Below, piece after piece: positions 1 through 6,352 of a stretch of 6,509 nt of DNA. Below the pieces are notes generated by a model. It ran no database searches. It worked only from the letters and a program-made list of their open reading frames with translations, and had not been told where the DNA came from. The number at the start of each line of letters is the position of its first letter. Positions within the stretch are counted from its first letter, which is position 1. Source of the DNA: an uncultured Prevotella sp. (lineage in GTDB: Bacteria > Bacteroidota > Bacteroidia > Bacteroidales > Bacteroidaceae); contig CALIIG010000317.1 in NCBI GenBank assembly GCA_938018155.1, positions 1-6,509 of the forward strand. The letters run 5' to 3'. The position numbers and the translations under genes are program-made.

Positions 1-176
1 CATACCAAAATGGTCATAATCTCACTTTCCGAGAGCCTGCCCTTGCGGTTTCGGTAGCGTTTGCCGTCACTGTTATGGGACGGTAGACGTAGGTTTTTCG
101 CAAATTCGGCACTCAAATTCTTATCAAACTCATCGATTATACAGAAAATTTCAGTAACTTTGTCCTTGGTAATCAT
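1..176 (-). CDS. IS982-type transposase, N-terminal fragment (runs off the left edge)
   Basis: Reading the minus strand from the ATG at 176 gives 58 open codons to the window edge, with no stop. The protein begins MITKDKVTEIFCIIDEFDKN and continues through a basic stretch (KRYRNRKGRLSESEIMTILV). The order 'TEIFC-IDEF' followed by a basic patch and 'LSxSEIMTI' is what I know from the N-terminus of IS982-family transposases of Bacteroidetes, which lies ahead of the DDE catalytic core. The catalytic part would be to the left, so whether the element is intact cannot be judged. The gene would cut and join the ends of its own insertion sequence. There is no Shine-Dalgarno sequence before the start, as is usual in this phylum. 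The start is supported by the family-like N-terminus and by a promoter 37 bases or more upstream. The outer end of the element was not found; it should lie somewhere between about 240 and 300. Confidence 0.82.
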   Translation of the reverse strand, partial: MITKDKVTEIFCIIDEFDKNLSAEFAKNLRLPSHNSDGKRYRNRKGRLSESEIMTILV

Positions 177-190
177 CGTTCAAAAATTTT

Positions 191-240
191 GTAATCTATT
201 GATTTTCACCTATAAAGATAGGAAATTTTGACGAGATTAC
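191..240. repeat. Two-tier symmetric inverted repeat in the transposase leader
   Basis: The outer arms are GTAATCT (191-197) and AGATTAC (234-240), a perfect 7-base inverted repeat. The inner arms are CCTAT (209-213) and ATAGG (218-222) around AAAG. The spacers between outer and inner arms are both 11 bases, so both repeats share one centre at about 215.5. In addition, AAATTTTG occurs directly repeated at 184-191 and 223-230. The structure covers the presumed transposase promoter and its start of transcription. It may be a protein-binding site or a hairpin that limits transposase expression from outside transcripts, as known for some other insertion sequences. That role is inference. Confidence 0.5.
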
Positions 241-243
241 CAA
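213..243 (-). promoter_or_regulatory. Bacteroidetes-type promoter of the IS982 transposase
   Basis: On the minus strand a TTG (243-241) is followed after exactly 20 bases by TATCTTTA (220-213). This matches the phylum's -7 consensus TAnnTTTG in all but the last base. Transcription would start near 205-208, giving a leader of about 30 bases before the ATG at 176. The -7 box lies inside the CCTAT/ATAGG hairpin described separately, so the structure could affect promoter melting or act as an operator. Confidence 0.5.
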
Positions 244-260
244 CTTTTACAAGCCTTTTC

Positions 261-434
261 TTATCCCGAACTCGCGTAAATAACTACATTTGTAGTTGTG
301 CACTTTTGTTTGACAACGTACAGGTTCAATTTGATAATCTCGGCATACTGCTGGTTGACAGTTTCACGCAACAATCGCATTTCTTCCGTCATGTCTTGTA
401 ATACTTTTGATATATCCGTAACTTGCTCTTTCAT
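261..434 (-). CDS. short ORF of 57 residues, possible truncated transposase N-terminus
   Basis: From the ATG at 434 the minus strand encodes MKEQVTDISKVLQDMTEEMR, then LLRETVNQQYAEIIKLNLYV, then a polar tail ending in YASSG. Residues 1 to about 36 are heptad-like and charged, as expected of a coiled coil. They resemble the leucine-rich N-terminal helix seen ahead of the core in IS66-like transposases. I do not recognise the protein with certainty. The last 15 or so residues are read through the TACA/TGTA palindrome and look unlike the rest, which suggests a gene cut off by the neighbouring element, with a foreign tail. A longer reading from an ATG at 470 is possible, but the promoter at 440-470 places transcription start next to 434, so I prefer the shorter form. 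It may equally be a non-functional remnant. Confidence 0.4.
   Translation of the reverse strand: MKEQVTDISKVLQDMTEEMRLLRETVNQQYAEIIKLNLYVVKQKCTTTNVVIYASSG
282..297. promoter_or_regulatory. perfect 16-base palindrome with TACA/TGTA core, BlaI/MecI-like operator
   Basis: AACTACA and TGTAGTT are perfect inverted repeats separated by TT. The TACA-n2-TGTA core is the known recognition pattern of BlaI/MecI/CopY-type winged-helix repressors. On the plus strand TACATTTG (285-292) also fits the Bacteroidetes -7 box TAnnTTTG exactly, so the site could be an operator laid over a promoter. No clear -33 TTTG stands at the right distance. No BlaI, BlaR1 or other gene follows on the plus strand: the next 360 bases hold only the minus-strand ORF and the leader of the SusC-like gene. 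If real, the site has been separated from its gene. Confidence 0.4.
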
Positions 435-439
435 AGGTA

Positions 440-470
440 TAAAGGTACAAAGAAAATCTGAAATACGCAA
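440..470 (-). promoter_or_regulatory. Bacteroidetes-type promoter of the 57-residue ORF
   Basis: On the minus strand TTG (470-468), 20 bases, then TACCTTTA (447-440) gives a near-consensus -33/-7 pair with the same spacing as the transposase promoter. Only five bases separate the -7 box from the ATG at 434, so the transcript would start at or beside the start codon and be leaderless or nearly so. This supports some expression of the short ORF, or marks the former 5' end of a longer gene. Confidence 0.45.
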
Positions 471-496
471 GAAAAATGAGCATCTTTATAGCCTTT

Positions 497-524
497 ATAC
501 GGAGATTTTTGAGGAGAATACGGA
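497..524 (+). repeat. direct repeat ATACGGA, two copies 21 bases apart, upstream of the SusC-like gene
   Basis: ATACGGA occurs at 497-503 and 518-524, a start-to-start distance of 21 bases, or two helical turns. A one-mismatch copy, ATACCGA, lies at 532-538. The pair lies about 63 bases before the -33 element of the operon promoter. Direct repeats on one helix face are a usual layout for AraC-type activators, including the hybrid two-component regulators that switch on many SusC/SusD loci. That assignment is inference, and seven-base repeats in an AT-rich leader can arise by chance. Around them, 471-586 shows no ORF I would support. Confidence 0.25.
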
Positions 525-586
525 CTGGTCAATACCGATGAATAGTTATAAAGTTGTGCTTTTTTTAGTATAAAAATATTAAAAAA

Positions 587-618
587 TGTGTGTTGCGGAT
601 GAAAAAACATTATTTTTG
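587..618 (+). promoter_or_regulatory. promoter of the SusC/SusD operon
   Basis: TATTTTTG (611-618) is an exact match to the Bacteroidetes -7 box TAnnTTTG. TGTG (587-590) stands exactly 20 bases upstream, a 3-of-4 match to the -33 TTTG. Transcription would begin near 623-626, giving a leader of about 30 bases before the ATG at 656. The imperfect -33 element is compatible with dependence on an activator, but the sequence alone does not show this. Confidence 0.65.
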
Positions 619-631
619 CATGTACTTATAA

Positions 632-649
632 AGTTTAGACAATTAAACT
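632..649 (+). promoter_or_regulatory. small AT-rich hairpin just before the SusC-like start codon
   Basis: AGTTTA (632-637) and TAAACT (644-649) form a perfect 6-base-pair stem around a 6-base loop, ending 6 bases before the ATG at 656. It would fall within the predicted short leader of the operon mRNA, over the ribosome landing area. No Shine-Dalgarno sequence is present here. The stem is weak, with only one G-C pair at each end of the repeat, so an effect on translation is only a possibility. Confidence 0.25.
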
Positions 650-655
650 CTTATT

Positions 656-3600
656 ATGGAAAAGAAAGGGTTAACATGGTTTACTGGCCTACCCCAGCAT
701 AGCAGGCGAATACTGCTGTTGTTGTTGTCAGTTTTGTTTTGCCTTACTGTTTCCGCGCAACAGCAGATTACGGCAAAGGGCAGTGTTTTATCCTCCGACA
801 ATGAACCCATTGTTGGAGCAACTATTTTGCAAACTGGTACCAGCAATGGTACAGTTACGGATATTAATGGCGAGTTTACCATTACGGTTCCTGCTGGTTC
901 AATGCTGAAAATATCGTATATCGGCTTTCAGACTCAGGATATTAAGGCTTCATCGCAGTCCCTGCACATTGTTCTGAAGGAAGAAGACAAGTCGTTGAAC
1001 GAGGTGGTTGTGATGGGCTATGGCGTTCAAAAGAAAAAACTGGTGACGGGTGCAACGGTGCAAGTGAACGGCAAAGACCTTGAAAAGCTCAATACTGTAA
1101 GCCCGCTGGGAGCACTGCAAAGCAAGACGCCAGGTGTGACAATTACGCAATCGTCGGGCATGCCTGGTGAAGGATATAAGGTAAATATACGTGGCTTGGG
1201 TACGACTGGCGACTCAACACCTCTTTATATTATTGATGGTGTGGTAGGAGGAAATATCAATGGGCTGAACCCTGCTGACATAGAGAGCGTTGACGTATTG
1301 AAGGATGCCGCTTCGGCCGCTATCTACGGGTCGCGTGCTGCCAACGGCGTTATCCTTGTTACTACCAGGCAAGGTAAGGCTGGAAAGACGCAAATCAGCT
1401 ACGACGGCTACGTGGGCGTGCAGAATGTATATCGTATGCCCGACCTGCTTAACGTGAAAGAGTATGCCATGATCATGAACGAGGAAAGAATGCAAGACGG
1501 TTTAACGCCTTACAATTTTGCATCATTGGTACCCAACTGGAGCGATATCGAAAGCGGAAAGTGGAACGGAACCAACTGGATGGAGGAAATAAGAAACAAG
1601 AATGCTCTCATTACCAATCATGCTGTCAATATAGCAGGGGGTAACGATCGTTCCACATTTTCTATCGGATTATCTTATACTTATCAGGACGGTATTCTGG
1701 GAAAGCCGTGCGAACCCAACTTCTCGCGCTATACGGCACGTATCAATTCCGAACACAAGATTATACAACGCGGTAAGCTTGACGTATTTACGATAGGTGA
1801 AAATCTGTTATACGACTATACCCAAAACCAGGGAATATCTATCGGCGACAATTACGGGAACGATCTTCGCAACATGCTTCTCACGTCGCCTTTCCTGCCG
1901 AATCTGAATGCTGACGGAAGCTATCATTATGCCATACCATGGGAAATACGAGAGCCTAACCCGATAGCAAAGATGTATAACGTAAGCGGAAACAACCAGA
2001 GCAAGAGTCATGGCTTGAGGGCTGCGCTTTATGCTGTGTTGCAACCCGTCAAAGGGCTACGGCTAAAAACCAATTTAGGTTTCACGCTCGGCGTTGATTC
2101 CTATCGCAGCTACACCCCCGTTTATAAGCTATCAAGCAATGTAATGAACGACGCTGACAATGTTTACCAGAGCCTTTCTGCCGGATGCTCGTTGATGTGG
2201 GAGAATACAGCCAATTACGTTTTTACGTTAGGCGGCAAGCACCACTTCGATGCGTTGCTCGGACAAAGCATTGAAGCCGATGGCCTTGGCGAAAGCATCA
2301 CAGGTTCTAACACCAATTCGCAGTTTGATGACTTCAAGCATGCCTATCTTGTTAACACGTCGGCTATCACTGCCCGCACAACATTGACGGGAAGTCCGTG
2401 GGGTAAAGAGACATTGGCTTCGTTCTTCGGGCGCGTCAATTACGATTATCAGGATAAATACATGGCCACATTTGTGTTGCGCGCTGACGGCTCAAGCAAG
2501 TTCGCCCGCGGTCATCAGTGGGGCTATTTCCCTTCTGTTTCTGCTGGATGGGTGCTTACAGAAGAGCCGTTTATGTCGTCAACGCGCAACTGGTTAAGCT
2601 TTTTGAAACTGCGTGCAAGCTGGGGACAGAACGGAAATCAGTCGATACCGGGCTATCAATACCTCTCTACCATCTCATTTACCAATGTAGATTATACTTT
2701 TGGCAAAGACAAATCGGTGATAACCAACGGTGCTTACCCTGATATCTTAGCCAACCCAAATATTACCTGGGAGAAGTCAGAACAAACCGACCTCGGCTTT
2801 GATTCGCATTTCTTCTCGGGCAAATTGGGGCTTACTTTCGATTACTACATCAAGCGGACACGCGATTGGTTAGTGCAGGCTCCTATCTTAGACACGGCAG
2901 GTACCAACGCTCCTTATATTAATGGAGGCGATGTTCGCAACAGCGGTATTGAATTAGCACTGTCGTGGAACGACCATATCGGCGATTTCTCTTACGGTGC
3001 CAATCTTAATTTTGCCTATAATAAGAACAAGGTTACGCGCATTGCCAATACTGAAGGCATTATACACGGCGAAGCAAATGTGTTAAGTAATGGTACCGAC
3101 GAGGTGTATCGTGCACAAGTTGGCTATCCGATTGGCTACTTTTACGGCTACAAAACAGCCGGAATTTTCCAGACACAAGACGAGATAGACCATTACACCA
3201 AAGCTAAATTAAGCGGTGCCCGTCCCGGTGACGTGATATGGGTAGACACTAATCACGATGGCGTTATCGACTTAAACGACCGTTGTATGATTGGCGATCC
3301 GCACCCCGACTGTACGCTTGGTTTCTCCGTTAACATGGCATGGCACGGCTTTGACGTCAGTGCCACGATGAACGGAGCCTTCGGTAACCAAATTATGAAG
3401 TCGTATCGCTCGTTTGCTGACTACCCAAAGAACAACTTTACATCCGATATTCTCGACCGCTGGCACGGTGCTGGTACCTCAACTCGCTGGCCAAGGCTTA
3501 CCTCGGGCACCTCAACCAACTGGCAATTCATTTCTGATCTCTATGTAGAAAACGGCGATTTCATGCGCATGCAGAACGTAACCGTGGGCTACGACTTTAA

Positions 3601-3796
3601 GCATCTCTTCAAAATGCTGCCCTTTGAACAGCTCCGTCTTTATTTTTCGGCTAACAATTTATTCACTATTACCGGCTATTCGGGAATGGATCCAGAGGTG
3701 GGTTACGGTGGTACCGCTGCATGGGCATCGGGTATCGACCTTGGCTTTTATCCCTCTCCAAGAGTGTATATGATTGGTGTTAACGTTAAATTCTAA
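656..3796 (+). CDS. SusC/RagA-family TonB-dependent outer-membrane transporter
   Basis: This 1046-residue protein is an outer-membrane beta-barrel that imports a ligand, probably an oligosaccharide, using TonB energy and with the SusD-like protein as its lid. Residues 1-34 are a signal peptide with a leucine-rich core, likely cut after VSA. Residues about 38-108 form a carboxypeptidase-regulatory-like beta domain (GSV...PIVGATI...GTVTDINGEF). The TonB-box-like segment is LNEVVVMGYG at 114-123. The plug follows to about 240 and carries the family hallmarks PLYIIDGV (188-195), DIESVDVLKDA (207-217) and AIYGSRAANGVILVTT (221-236). The rest is barrel, with a calcium-loop-like DTNHDGVID at 864-872 and a final beta strand ending in phenylalanine. 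Length is typical; there is no N-terminal STN domain, so direct anti-sigma signalling is unlikely. It starts about 30 bases after the predicted transcription start and overlaps the next gene by one base. The substrate cannot be told from sequence. Confidence 0.96.
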   Translation: MEKKGLTWFTGLPQHSRRILLLLLSVLFCLTVSAQQQITAKGSVLSSDNEPIVGATILQTGTSNGTVTDINGEFTITVPAGSMLKISYIGFQTQDIKASSQSLHIVLKEEDKSLNEVVVMGYGVQKKKLVTGATVQVNGKDLEKLNTVSPLGALQSKTPGVTITQSSGMPGEGYKVNIRGLGTTGDSTPLYIIDGVVGGNINGLNPADIESVDVLKDAASAAIYGSRAANGVILVTTRQGKAGKTQISYDGYVGVQNVYRMPDLLNVKEYAMIMNEERMQDGLTPYNFASLVPNWSDIESGKWNGTNWMEEIRNKNALITNHAVNIAGGNDRSTFSIGLSYTYQDGILGKPCEPNFSRYTARINSEHKIIQRGKLDVFTIGENLLYDYTQNQGISIGDNYGNDLRNMLLTSPFLPNLNADGSYHYAIPWEIREPNPIAKMYNVSGNNQSKSHGLRAALYAVLQPVKGLRLKTNLGFTLGVDSYRSYTPVYKLSSNVMNDADNVYQSLSAGCSLMWENTANYVFTLGGKHHFDALLGQSIEADGLGESITGSNTNSQFDDFKHAYLVNTSAITARTTLTGSPWGKETLASFFGRVNYDYQDKYMATFVLRADGSSKFARGHQWGYFPSVSAGWVLTEEPFMSSTRNWLSFLKLRASWGQNGNQSIPGYQYLSTISFTNVDYTFGKDKSVITNGAYPDILANPNITWEKSEQTDLGFDSHFFSGKLGLTFDYYIKRTRDWLVQAPILDTAGTNAPYINGGDVRNSGIELALSWNDHIGDFSYGANLNFAYNKNKVTRIANTEGIIHGEANVLSNGTDEVYRAQVGYPIGYFYGYKTAGIFQTQDEIDHYTKAKLSGARPGDVIWVDTNHDGVIDLNDRCMIGDPHPDCTLGFSVNMAWHGFDVSATMNGAFGNQIMKSYRSFADYPKNNFTSDILDRWHGAGTSTRWPRLTSGTSTNWQFISDLYVENGDFMRMQNVTVGYDFKHLFKMLPFEQLRLYFSANNLFTITGYSGMDPEVGYGGTAAWASGIDLGFYPSPRVYMIGVNVKF

Positions 3797-5514
3797 TGAA
3801 AATGAAAATAAAACATATCATTTTTGTCGCAGCCATGCTGCTGATTGCCGTCAGCTGTAACGACTTCTTAAGTACGGAAAATCTTACGAAGAAGAACAAT
3901 TCCAACTTTCCCCGCACCGAAAGCGACGCGTCAAAGTCGCTCACCGGCTGTTATGCTATGCTGCGAAATATGACTGATGACGCTGAAGGACAGAACATTT
4001 TTATCGTATCTGAGGTGCTTTCCGACGACCGATTTGGAGGTGGAGGTCCCGACGACAGGTATGCACAGGCACTTGATCATTTAAAAAAGTCGAGCGATAA
4101 CATGTTTTCTGACCTTTGGAAAATTAACTACAAAGGCATTTATCGTTGCAATATGCTGCTGGAATCGTTGCCCAATATCCATTTCAGCAGTCAGCAAAGC
4201 CACGATAAGATTGAGGGTGAAGCCCGCTTCCTGCGTGCTTATTTCTATTTCAATCTGGCCAGGAGCTTCGGCCATGTTCCCCTGATTACTACTTCTCAAT
4301 CAGGTAACGAGCCGCAGGCCGAACCCGAAAAGGTATACGCCCAGATAGCAACCGACCTCAGAAAAGCTATTGATTTGCTGCCCAATACAAAGGCTGACGT
4401 GGCTCCTGACACGCAGTTGGGCCATGCTACACGGTGGGCTGCTGAAGGCATTCTGGCGCGCGTGTTCCTTTTCTATACTGGATACTATCAGAAAGAAGCC
4501 CTGCCAACGCTCGATGGTACGCTGTCGAAGATAGATGTTGCCGCTCTTCTGAAGGATTGTATCGACCATAGCGGGCATAAGTTAATGCCCGATTTCCGCA
4601 ACCTCTGGCCTTATTCCAATCCCTATACGGCGCCCGATTATCCCTACGCTGCGTCGAATCATCTCAGCTGGTACGGCGAGGACGGGTCCAATCTTGAAAC
4701 TATATTCATGATCAAATATAGCTCAAAGGCCGTATGGGACGACAGCAACGCTCACCGAAATAATCAGGTTGACCTCTACTTTTCGCCGCGTGAAACCGAT
4801 AGCAGCACCGAAAACAACTTCCCTTTGGGTATAGGATGGGGTTTCGGTCCCGTCAGTTCGGCCATGATTAATGACTGGCAAACGGCCGAGCCTACTGACT
4901 TACGCCGCAAGGCTTCTGTCTTCGACGTGGCCGATGAAGCCCCCAATTACGTGTGGGGAGCTGACAAACAGTATAACGAAACCGGCCTGTGGCAGAAGAA
5001 ATATTGCGCTATCGACGTGAAGGTTACCGATGCAAGCGGCAACGTCAGCTACGAAAACTATTCGAGAAAACTCTATCCTGGCATCGACCCCGATTATCAA
5101 TTGAACAACATTCAGGACATTGTTGTTCTGCGTTTTTCCGACATTTTGCTGATGTACAGCGAGCTTACGCATACCGTCGACGGCATTAACGCCGTGCGTG
5201 CACGTGCTGGTTTGGCACCCATTACGGCGTATTCCGACAACGCGCTGCGTAATGAGCGTCGCTGGGAGCTTGCTTTCGAGGGCCTTCGCTGGTACGATTT
5301 GCTTCGCTGGCACATGGCAGGTGATGCGCTTGCCCGTGAAAACGGAGTACCGATGCAGGATAATCTGGAGCAGAAAACAATGGATATGTCCGACATTCGC
5401 CAGCGCGTTACCGATACTGGAGGCTTCCTTCAGATACCACAAACGCAAATAGACCTCTCCAACGGTGTGCTGAAGCAGAACCCAGGGTGGACGGGAGACA
5501 ATTTGTTGTATTAA
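3796..5514 (+). CDS. SusD/RagB-family surface lipoprotein, partner of the SusC-like transporter
   Basis: This 572-residue lipoprotein would sit on the cell surface, bind the glycan and cap the SusC-like barrel. The signal peptide ends in a lipobox (LIAVSC) with the lipidated cysteine at residue 21, followed by NDFLSTE, the usual start of SusD proteins. RFLRAYFYFNLARSFGHVPL (144-163) is the hallmark TPR helix of the N-terminal SusD-like domain. The C-terminal SusD/RagB domain shows FSDILLMYSE, INAVRARAGL, NERRWELAFEGLRWYDLLRW (486-505) and a final IPQ...LKQNPGW. Length is in the normal range, and no part appears broken. The ATG shares its A with the stop codon of the upstream gene (TAATG), which implies coupled translation; a second ATG two codons later is an alternative start. 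It ends with two tandem in-frame TAA codons. Aromatic and polar ligand-contacting residues vary too much in this family to name the sugar. Confidence 0.96.
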   Translation: MKMKIKHIIFVAAMLLIAVSCNDFLSTENLTKKNNSNFPRTESDASKSLTGCYAMLRNMTDDAEGQNIFIVSEVLSDDRFGGGGPDDRYAQALDHLKKSSDNMFSDLWKINYKGIYRCNMLLESLPNIHFSSQQSHDKIEGEARFLRAYFYFNLARSFGHVPLITTSQSGNEPQAEPEKVYAQIATDLRKAIDLLPNTKADVAPDTQLGHATRWAAEGILARVFLFYTGYYQKEALPTLDGTLSKIDVAALLKDCIDHSGHKLMPDFRNLWPYSNPYTAPDYPYAASNHLSWYGEDGSNLETIFMIKYSSKAVWDDSNAHRNNQVDLYFSPRETDSSTENNFPLGIGWGFGPVSSAMINDWQTAEPTDLRRKASVFDVADEAPNYVWGADKQYNETGLWQKKYCAIDVKVTDASGNVSYENYSRKLYPGIDPDYQLNNIQDIVVLRFSDILLMYSELTHTVDGINAVRARAGLAPITAYSDNALRNERRWELAFEGLRWYDLLRWHMAGDALARENGVPMQDNLEQKTMDMSDIRQRVTDTGGFLQIPQTQIDLSNGVLKQNPGWTGDNLLY

Positions 5515-5520
5515 TAAAAT

Positions 5521-5525
5521 AGGAG
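5521..5525 (+). promoter_or_regulatory. Shine-Dalgarno sequence AGGAG of the third operon gene
   Basis: AGGAG lies 8 bases before the ATG at 5534. It is the only clear Shine-Dalgarno sequence before any gene in the window; the others have A/T-rich leaders or a stop-start overlap. It fixes the start of the third gene and suggests independent initiation rather than coupling to the SusD-like gene. Confidence 0.7.
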
Positions 5526-5533
5526 TAAAAACA

Positions 5534-6352
5534 ATGAAACGATATATATTTTTAGTGCTTTGTACATGCTCGGCACTGCTGTTTTCGTGCGAGCCTGTGA
5601 TGGATGACAAGCAGCTCGGCAATGTAGTTGATGAAAGCGAACTAAAGCTTGATGTTCATGCTACAACGCTGGGGGGCAACCAAATCGTCATGGTTAACAA
5701 CACACTGGGCGTGGGTTCCTATTGGGATTACGTGATAGGACGCTCGGCTGCTGACCGTGACACGGTGTCTCTGCCTTTCCTTGGCGGGCAAACTATTACG
5801 TTTACAGGCCTCTGTGACGGTGGTACTGTTACTACAACACGTAAGGTAAACGTTACGTCTATTGACCATCCTGTGGCCCGTGAGTGGGAATTGTTTGGAG
5901 GAAGCGGTCAGCAAGGCAAGAAGTGGACGTGGGACAGCACGGTGGCTGCCGTTTATGGAACGGGTGGATACCTTACAGAATTTATACCCGACTGGACGTC
6001 GATTGCTCTTGCCAACGTTGATGAGAAAGACGGTTATATGGTGTTCGACCTTAACGGAGGACCTAATTTTACGCGCTATGCTGCCGATGGCACAGTAGTT
6101 GAAAAGGGTACTTTTGCGTTCAACATGTCGTCGACGAAGAACAATCCTGACGATGGCTCGCAATGGAGCATAGGTACTCTAACCCTCACAGGGGCGACAG
6201 TGCTGAGCGGTCACATTTATGGCGCAACCGAAAAACAGTATAAATTCGACATCCTTACGCTTGACGATGACCACCTTGTGCTTTGTGCTGCTCCTGAAGG
6301 CACCGCTGCATGGGACAACAGTACGTTCTGGATTTTCAAACGGAAGAACTAA
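5534..6352 (+). CDS. SusE/F-position lipoprotein, probable surface glycan-binding protein with PKD-like domain
   Basis: This 272-residue protein has a lipoprotein signal peptide ending in LLFSC, with the lipidated cysteine at residue 19. The acidic DDK soon after (24-26) is compatible with surface export. Residues about 38-108 look like a PKD/Ig-type beta sandwich: alternating strands, a central YWDYVIG, then GGQTITFTGLCDGGTVTTT and a closing KVNVTS. Residues about 117-272 form a second beta-rich domain rich in tryptophan and glycine (WELFGGSG, KKWTWD, GTGGYL, PDW, FDLNGGPNF, TFWIFKRKN), a pattern I associate with accessory lipoproteins of polysaccharide-utilization loci. No catalytic motif is visible. 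Its place directly after the SusC/SusD pair, 19 bases away, is the usual one for a surface glycan-binding protein, here inferred to hold the polysaccharide at the cell surface. It could instead be a catalytic or structural lipoprotein of an unnamed family. The role is less sure than the reading frame. Confidence 0.82.
   Translation: MKRYIFLVLCTCSALLFSCEPVMDDKQLGNVVDESELKLDVHATTLGGNQIVMVNNTLGVGSYWDYVIGRSAADRDTVSLPFLGGQTITFTGLCDGGTVTTTRKVNVTSIDHPVAREWELFGGSGQQGKKWTWDSTVAAVYGTGGYLTEFIPDWTSIALANVDEKDGYMVFDLNGGPNFTRYAADGTVVEKGTFAFNMSSTKNNPDDGSQWSIGTLTLTGATVLSGHIYGATEKQYKFDILTLDDDHLVLCAAPEGTAAWDNSTFWIFKRKN

Noticed and set aside
298..573. Plus-strand open frame of 91 codons between the palindrome and the operon promoter
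   Set aside because: It begins just after the palindrome's -7 box, but the protein has no recognisable features, and its first third is antisense to the better-supported coiled-coil ORF.
177..655. CRISPR array, tRNA or riboswitch in the leader region
   Set aside because: No regularly spaced repeats of 25-40 bases, no cloverleaf with a TTC-containing T arm, and no recognisable aptamer core; only short inverted and direct repeats are present.
3245..3275. EF-hand-like DTNHDGVID motif as evidence of a separate calcium-binding or dockerin domain
   Set aside because: The same D-x-N-x-D-G-x-I-D loop is a common part of the C-terminal barrel region of SusC proteins; it is a single loop without dockerin duplication.
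4900..5622. Long minus-strand open frame of 240 codons antisense to the SusD-like gene
   Set aside because: It lies wholly across the SusD-like gene and the start of the third gene, gives a protein without recognisable domains, and has no promoter; it follows from the codon use of the true frame.
5642..6163. Minus-strand open frame of 173 codons antisense to the third gene
   Set aside because: The plus strand here encodes a lipoprotein with a clear signal peptide and AGGAG; the antisense product is low in complexity sense, basic and cysteine-rich without a fold pattern.
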